A stretch of 64,000 nt of DNA from NCBI GenBank assembly GCA_013398275.1, contig VZSE01011610.1, forward strand, positions 62,391 to 126,390, given 5' to 3'. Origin of the DNA: Promerops cafer. Taxonomy: Eukaryota; Chordata; Aves; Passeriformes; Nectariniidae. Of the stretch, positions 48,101 to 57,100 are shown one piece after another. How positions within the stretch are numbered: position 1 is the stretch's first letter; every line of letters starts with the position of its first letter. A program made the translations under genes and the position numbers. Under the pieces are notes generated by a model that did not search any database, had not been told where the DNA came from, and saw only the letters and a list, made by a program, of their open reading frames with translations.

Positions 48101-51100
48101 TAGGCACGAGTGATCAGCATCATCCCTCATCTTATTCTGGGGACCAGAGAGTACCACCATACCAGAGCCATAGGAAGGAAGGAAGGAGCATCAGGAGTTT
48201 AGAAAGACCCCAAGAGAAAACTACAAGACACATGAAACCTTTTAGTGCTCTTTCTAATGCATTTCAGATCTATTCTAATTAGGATGATTCAGTAATAAAC
48301 TGTAACAAACGTGATAAGAAAGCTGTAATAAACAATACCAACTGCCTCACAATAATTATTTTGTATTACCCTACATGGCTCAAAACACAAATGCCCTTAT
48401 AAACAGTGGTGAGATGTGCTTCAGTCATCAGAAATAGTCCTGATGTTGGCTCAGAGTTCTAAATGTGGATCCAGAGGTGTCTAACCACTTTTTTATTCAG
48501 CCCCACTTTTACTGTCCCAGAGAAATTTTGTAGTTTAAAACGAAAACAGAACAGACCATGCTATGACAGAGAAGTACTGAAAAAATCAGGTTATTAATCT
48601 GAAGACTTCAGAGTGGGAAGCAACTCATGAGAACACCACATTAATGCTCTGATTTCACAGAAATAGAAATACTGTTCATGGTCAAAGCCCAAGGTAGAGT
48701 CTAATCAAACACCTCTCCATATTGTTCACAATCTCTCTGTCCCTGGAAAGAGGCTGTAAATAATAAACCAAAGTCACGTGGGTTTATTTGTTATAAAACC
48801 AAGAACCATGAATTTGACTTAATTACCTAACAAGAATGGCATTTCACAGCACAGATTAGGCCATTTTTCTGCTTGGTAGAACTGGCTGTAATGTAAGATG
48901 CTAAGATCCAAAGATTAAAAGGATTTACTGAGATACCAACTGAATCTCTTGCAGTCAGTATGCAAAGTACAGCTTCCCTGGCTACTCTGATAACTATCTC
49001 CAAAACAATTCAGAGCTCTTGGGTAGCTGACTTTACCTGTAAATCCAGGTTTGCAGGCACAGTTGTAGCGATTAATGCCATCAATACAGTCCCCATGAAT
49101 GCACGGGTTACTGGCACAGTCATCAAAGTTATTTTCACAGTTTACTCCTGGATTAAAAAAAAAAGGAGTTAGAGGAATAAGGAGGGTAAATCTTACAAAG
49201 AAGGCAACAAAACTGTTTTCCCAAAATAGCCAAATTAACAATCCCACCTGCTTCAAAGTCACATTGGGGGCAACTTAAACAAGTGATGATGCAGAAGCAC
49301 TGCAACACCAAGGAATGTCACCTGAGCCACTGGGTGCTGACTGAATATGACCCTGAACTTGTACTAAATATTGAAACAAAGGAATAAACATTCTGAACAC
49401 TACACCTAATTTTTCTGCAGGCCTGATTTTTTTGGAGTAAAGAGGAAGCAAATTCTCCCAAGATCAGTTGCAGCACCACTGAGGGTTAGGCAATCCATAC
49501 AAACACACCAAAGTTCAGCATGGAAAAGCAATGTGAAAATGATACTCTCGTACCATAATCTGTCTCAAACTTAGCACACATCAGAGAACACATAAGAAAT
49601 AATTACGTGCTTGAATTCTGCTTGAATCCAATTCCACTTGTATTCCACATACCTGAGGTGCCCAGCAAGCAGTTGCACTGGTAGCCATTGACCAGGTCGA
49701 TGCAGCGCCCTTGATGGAGGCAAGGATTGCTGTGGCACTCGTCTATCTGCTCACTGCATATGGCACCCATGTAGCCAGGATTGCAGATACACGTGTATGA
49801 ATCAATGCCATCCTGGCATTCCCCATGGTGGCAAGGATCAGGATCACAGTTGTTGATATTCTCCTCACACAGAAGGCCAGTAAAACCTGAGGAAAAACCA
49901 TGAGCAGGAGTAAGTAAGGAGTTAACTGGTAGGCTGCTGCAGTGAATATAATGCAGGTGTAGAAAGAATTGTATCAAGAATCAGCAAAGTGGCAGAGAGC
50001 ACAAAGGGTAACTGGGCACCTCAAATGCATTTCCAGCCCTGGAACACAACACTCTCCGCTGTTCACAGCATTAAAGAACAACATCTTGCATGGAGAACCC
50101 TGGCACTGGAAGTGGTCACCTTCAGTTTATTTGGAACAGTAGCCATGAGAGGAAACATGTAAATCTCCATCAGAAATATTTACTTGCATCAGTATAAACT
50201 ATCTGAAGGCACACTCCTGCCATTATTTCCTCTGCACAGTAACGGGGACAGAGTGGGGCTGACCTTGTTAGAATGAGAAATTACTGCAAAGACGCTGCTG
50301 AAACCTTCCCAAGGGAACTCCCTTGGCTCACGTCAAAGCTTCTGCAGCTCCGCTCCTTAAAAGTTTCTTGCCTCTTTCACTGGGAAACTTTTCAGTAACT
50401 GCAATCAACCACCAACTGCAAACTTATTGAAGGCTGCATGCAATCTTTTGGTCAGGAGCAATGAAACAAGCAGTGATTCGGCCTGTTTCATTCTGCTTCA
50501 GCTGGGAAACATCCTGAGCAACAGAGAAGGACAGAACCTACGCACAAAAAGGGCTAGAGGGTTCAGGAAGCTATGAGCAGCAAACAACTCCCTCAAGAGC
50601 CCTGCTTTCCATGATGGAGCAGAGCTAAGACAGGGACAATTTCAAATAAATGGTTTTCAGAGCTGAGGTTTTGAAGCAACAGCTCACGCTGCCTTCCAGC
50701 AGCTGAAGATCAGGAAGGCAGAACTTGAAATTTCAAGACACCAACTGGAGACTGATACAAACCAAGCTGCAGGGAATTTCAACAGCTGAAGAGTGGTTCT
50801 CACCTGAGTATTATAAGTGGATAAGAGGCTCCCCATTTTTCATACAGGTTTGTGGTTATTTCTGTGGTCAAACATACCAGGTGACGGCTAACATTTCCAA
50901 GTTCTGCGAACGTATGCTTGGATGAATGGGTGTGGAAGTGGGTAGGGAGAGGGAAGGGAAGCTAGTTAGAGATGGATATAAAAAGATGTTAGGGAAGGAG
51001 GAAAAACAAACTGATAAGGGGACAAACGGTGGCAGGGGGGTGTGGGAAAAGAGGGCAGAGACAAATAAAAGAGGAAAGACCTGAAACAACCCAAGAAAAG

Positions 51101-54100
51101 AAAAGCCATGATCTACCACTGGGAAGGAGAAGTGGAATAATGCCAGAAGGGAAAGAAAAGACAAAAAGCAAGCAGTAAATAGAGCTATCTGTACAGCATT
51201 TGGCCAAACATTTTGCAGTTTTCAATCACGTCGGCAGCCGGCGATTACCATTCAGGGAACACATCACCCAGACTGTGAGATTAGCAGAGCAAGAACATAC
51301 TCAAACATTATTGTCCAGTAACTGACCTGCCCCCAGGAAGAAATCCACATTTCAGTCTTACACAAGGCTGTCAATATTAAATATAATACTTAGCATATGC
51401 TCATTCAAAAGTCATTACCTTGCCTGCTATTGTAGCTCAACTGAGCCACTTAGAGATCAGGAATATTCCTGGATCTCTTAACTGAACATACCTCCCCAAA
51501 ACATGATTTCTCTCTTTGCAGACAAGAGTTAGACTAGGAAAAAACCATTTGGATATAGAATAGAGGAATCCTTCAGACAGGAGAGAAAACACCCCTAATA
51601 CAGAGTCCCTCTTTCATTTTCAGTCAAAGATTAAACCAAGGATTTTACTAAGAACTGCTGCTTCAGTAACATGCATTGGTTGCTTTCAGCCTGAAAATGC
51701 TCCGTTACATCATTTGCCTTCATGGAAGCAATTGCCTTCTCTCCTCAGGTGGGATACCTAGAATTTCTGTATTGAGGTGATTTATGCAGTTTTAGTGCCA
51801 AATTCAGAACTTGTTTTTCAAGGCACAGCTCTCCACATTGTCCTCCTCTACACAACCCAAAACCCTCCCAGGCCTGATAAGCTCTGCACTCCCAGTGAAT
51901 GAAAGCAACCAGAACACACGTCAGCTTGAGAAAGACTAAAACAGTTTCCAAGTTTGGAGGAGATTTGAGCTTTTCCTTCTTTTTTCAAGTGTTTGCTTAG
52001 TCTGTCACATGAAGTAGTCGAAAGGAAAATTCTGACCACAATAATTATTCCTCTCCTGGTCAGAACTACTGCATTCTCCATCTTCCAACAAATTCAATGC
52101 CTCTTCAGGAATTTTGGGAATGGTGGATACCATGTGTGAGAAAAACCAGACTATTTTTAGGTTAATCTCTGCCACATTCTGTGCAGTGAAGTCAAATTTG
52201 CCTTAACAATTTGATTACTGGAATGATTCAAAACGAGAAAAGTTGCACATCAATCTAACCAACCTCACTGCTCATTACTGGGACTAAGATAGCTCCAGGA
52301 ATTGTTCAGCTTCTTCCCTAACGGAAGAGCTAAAGCCAAGGCATTTCATACCTGAATCTGTATCATGAGCAGTGTATCAGGCACCATTAACTGAAAGCAA
52401 CCAAGAGTAGCTCCTTACTGAGAATTAGAATATAACAGCTCTGAACCCTCTTATTTGACCAGATGTAAAAATGAAGATAAAAACATATCTATGTCACCCC
52501 TGGAGGTCTGAAGATAAGAAAATCCTATAATTAAACCTGACGCTTCTGAATATGTAATTCACTAGGCATTAAAAAAACCACCGGAGCTCCGGCCACATCT
52601 CTGTCAAAATTTCTGTGTGATACCTGACAAGTCACTGCAGCTACTCTCTGGCAGGCATCTTCTGAGTGGAATTTCTGCCATAACTTTTACTGCATTTCAG
52701 TCTTAGCCTTTTGACATAAAATAGCCTGATGCAACAGAAATCAGAATGCACAGTAGCACTGCTCTGCCCATCTCTTGTTTTTCAACTGCACACGATATAA
52801 TCTGACTTGGGAGAGAGGGAGATAAACCACAGATAAGAGCCTTCTCGCTGATGTTTTTCCGTATGTGGATTCCATAGCTAATACAGAAGAAGCTGTCATC
52901 TTCTGGGAAGCAAAAGATGGTGCTGAAAGAGGGAGGCCAGAACTCCCATCAACTGTGAACTTAACAGCCACAAGTGAAAGGCTTTCTTTACTTAGATACT
53001 ATTCCCTGCACAAAGGAGAAGACAAAGTTCTGCAACAAACAAGCAGCATTTCAGAGAAAGAAAGAAAAAACAGTGACATCTTTGTGACCAGCCTTTCACA
53101 TATTTAGGTTACATGTTATCTCCATCCAGGGGCTCTGAACACCAGACTGACCTGTGGCACACTGGCACTCGTAGCCATTGGGGTGGTCAATGCATTTGGC
53201 TCCATTGAGACACGGCGTGCTGGAACAGTCGTCTATGTCAATCTGACACACGGCACCACTGAATCCTGAAAGGCACAGAAACAGATGGAAACCCAGAAGT
53301 CACTGGAAGGAGCTCATCTAGACAGCTGCACTGTCAGGAATTACCTCTTAGCAAATCCTCAAACCCACCCAAACATAAGCTCAGCAAATCTACTTTCATT
53401 ATTACTTTCATTTCATCTACTGCCATTATTAAGTACACACACCACACCCCCAGTGGACTGGCTCCTTGTCCAACCCACCCTCCAAAGGTACTGTCTTCCA
53501 GGTCAAAGGAGCCTCAGCTTGAAAACTGAGTCAAACAGAAAAAAAGCAGATGGAGCTCAAGTGGTGTCTACCACTGGATAGTATGCCTGCCTGTAAAACT
53601 GAGAGCCCACCAATAAAAATCTTTGAAGCAATCAAAGTAAGTAGCTAAAAATAAAATAACAGTGCATACATCATTACAGCCTTCAGACTAGAATTACTAC
53701 AGCAGTATGGAATGTGCTACAATATAGCACTGGAACTTTCAACACAATTCTTGAAATAGTTAACAAAGTATTGACAGGTGATGTCAGGTGATGTAGATCC
53801 TTGGGCAGTTTGAGAAAAAAAACCCATCAGGAATTCTTCTTGGAGGAAGGAACCAAAGCAAGAGCCTGAACGTCATCCCTTCAGTAAGAAGGGATGCAGA
53901 GCAGGCTTTTCTCATGTATATTCTGAACCTGAAATTTTTTGTAAGCCATGAAGAAAAGAAGAGATGTTCACTCTACAGCTAACATTGATCCCTCAGCTCA
54001 GCTCTTTTTCTTTTCATCTCACTCCTCATGCAAGCACCATAAACTATACTGATGCAAAACCAGCTTCTGCCTAAAAACCTCAGAAAAAGACAAAGGTCTG

Positions 54101-57100
54101 CAGAGGGTCTGATCTTTAAAATGTGCCGAGAATCTCACTATAGTTTCCACAACAACAGAAGCTCGTGTTGCCAGCTACCCTTTTAGATGAGGTGTCCAAC
54201 TGTGTGTTTATAAATGCTTACCCAGTTACAGGCACAATATTATTGCAACCAATATGAAACTATTCTGATTTAATAGTGATTGCAACTCACTCAAACAGGT
54301 GCTGCCCTAAGAACAACATAAACTCACAACAGAAACTCAAAAGAAACATATCCCCCCACAACATCTGTACAGTTCTTGGTAGGGTGAAGCAGGAGAAAAT
54401 TCCAGAAATAAGAACTCACCAGGAGGACAGACACAGAGGAAGCGGTTGACTTTATCAAGACACACTCCATTGTTCACACAGGGATTACTTAGACATTCAT
54501 CAATATCTTCTTCACAGTGAACTCCTTTAAAACCTGTTAAAAAAAAAAAAAAAAAAAAAAAGAGGTGACTAAAGGCTGTAGAAAGTGCCCTTGAGAGTGT
54601 AACTGCCTCTTTACCAGTGCTGAAAGTCTAAGCAGAGTTTCATTGCAATTCTGCAGTCTGGACAGAAACTATGAGGTAAGAATATACACCAGAGGTTAAA
54701 AACGGATGTTGATTGTGTAGGTTTCACTTGCTGAAGATGCTCACCTAACCAGCAATAGCAGAAGTCTATGCTGAATTCACATCTAATGTTTTCTTCCACT
54801 TGAGATGGGGTTATGTTAATTACTTTGTAAAAGGAATATAAACAAAGACAATGGATAGTTTTAGCTCAAGGGCTTTTAGCTAATGGCAGAGTACAAGAAA
54901 AACAAAAAGAAGGGTGAAAGACTTGGAACTAGCCTTTCCTGTTCCACCTTTCGAAACATATTATATATTAATAAATACCATATTAATAAAATCTCATTGT
55001 AATTGTCATGGTATCAGCTGATCAGCTGCAGGGGTCACAATTCTTTATTTATATTTATGTTTTTAGTACTTTATAAGTCTGTGCAACTGGCAACTTGCAT
55101 CCTTTCTTTTTCACCACTTTCTATCAGTGCAAAATAGAAGACTAACATTGGTCATTGGTTACATTGGCCATGCAAATTTTACAAGCACAATTTCAATCAA
55201 GTAGCTTTTTTTACAGTGACTTCCTCAGTTCAAGGGGAGTTTGCATTATTTGGGTATTTTAAGCAAGGAAAACCCCCAAACACCATTATCCAAAATTATC
55301 ATATGCATACCTCAAAACACAGTCACTCTTTTGAAGGTTGCACCTGCTTTGCTTTCACAAAGAGAAGACTCTGCACATGCACTTTACCAGGTATAGTAAC
55401 AAATATGTTCACACATACCCAGCTCAGAAGCCTAACTTCCTTCGCTGACGCAGAGATTGGTTTCTTTCTCAGCCCTCTAATTGCTTTCTCCCTCCCACAC
55501 ACAAATGCCAGGTCCTCCTGGCTGGTGCCACCACAGCAGGCTCTCTCTCACCATTTAGCCTCACCCCTTTGCAGCTTTGTGTTCCACCTCAGCAGAGCCC
55601 TCCCTGAGCTCTGCCTTCTGGTTTCTTCCTTTGCTGGAAGTCCCATCTTTGTCAGAAACTCCCCTCACCTGGCATACAGAGACACGTGAATCCTCCAATT
55701 TTATCCAGGCAGGTGGCATCGTTTTGGCATGGGTTTGAGTGGCACTCATTGATGTCCATCTCACAGCGAGGTCCTGTGTAGCCCTTCAAACACTCACAGT
55801 GGAAAGAGCCCTCTGTGTTGACGCATTTCCCAGCGTGTTCACACGGATTGCTGTTTGCTGCAAGAAAAGTATAGACATGTGTGTGTGTCAAAACCTCTCC
55901 TCAGAGCAGGAAAGCCACAGCATTCTTTATTAGTCATGGTCTTTTCCAGTGGGCATTCCTTTCTGGCAAGTAATACTGGGGAAAGACTGTTCATCCTTCT
56001 GGGGAAAGGCCACTGAAGAAAACAGTGGCAGTTACTTGTCTGTCAGGGGCAAAAAGAAGGATTGTTGTCACCATCAGGGACCGGAGGAGTAACTCTGCTT
56101 CATATTACTAACGACAGTTCTTAAGAGAAAAGTATTAACTAGCAGGGATTAGAGAACTAATGATGTTTTTAAGGCCTTATTTCCAGATCACATTTTACAT
56201 TTACTTCATTCCTGAGGCTGACAAGATGCCGCCACAGCCACAAAACAACCAAACTTGTCCTTTTTGTGTTTTCAAAAAGGAACAGCACTCTTGTCCAAGG
56301 CACACTGAGGAAGGAAATTCAAAGAAGTGCTTCTTTCCAACCCTTCCATGAGTGCTGGTTAGGCATTACCTTCACGCATCACACTCTAGAAGCATGAACG
56401 AGCACTCACAAAACTGTAAGTAAGTCTGTAAGAGTCCAGTTAATCCCCAAAACAACACAACAGCATGCTATCAGAGAACTACAGCTTTAAAAGCCCACGT
56501 GGTCACCAGTCTTGGAAGGCACTCAAAAGATCCAGCCATATTCTGGCTGTCAAACAGCCTTGATATATTTCTGCCGAGGCCATAGCTGCACCAGCTCCCA
56601 CATGAACTGCAGTGCTTTCATTGTACCCTGCTGTTCTAAGGGAAAGCTTAATTACCACATCTGTTTGCAGGCACTCCCCACACTGTGCTAAAGCCCTCTT
56701 GCACAAGGAAGAATGGTTAAGCATATCCCTGCTTTTCATATTCCAGTTCAAACGTGGACAACTATTCCGGCTCAGCGCTTTGCCCCAGGTCTCACACAAG
56801 GTTTAAAACTCTAAAGACACTGAAATGGAAGGGGGAGAGCATGAAAGGAGTCCCACGTGTGTGGAGAAGCTATGACAAAATGTGTATTCTTGCACTCACA
56901 GAGAGCAAACAGAAACTCACCCATTGCACATTCATCCACATCCTCAGTGCAGTCTGCTCCCTTATGGCCTTGGGGACAGGTGCAGATGTAGTTTCCATTC
57001 ACAGGGTTGGTGTCACACAGAGCACCTTTCTGGCACGGATTGCTAACACAGGCATCATCCAAGTGGCACAGAAGACCTAAAGAAGCATCCAAGAGTTTAT

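Larger units (their letters stand above)
45711..49652 (-). other. NOTCH2 introns 11-13
   Basis: Introns 45711-47185, 47379-49036 and 49148-49652. They contain A-rich runs near 45990-46018 but no recognised gene or transposon. Confidence 0.5.
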
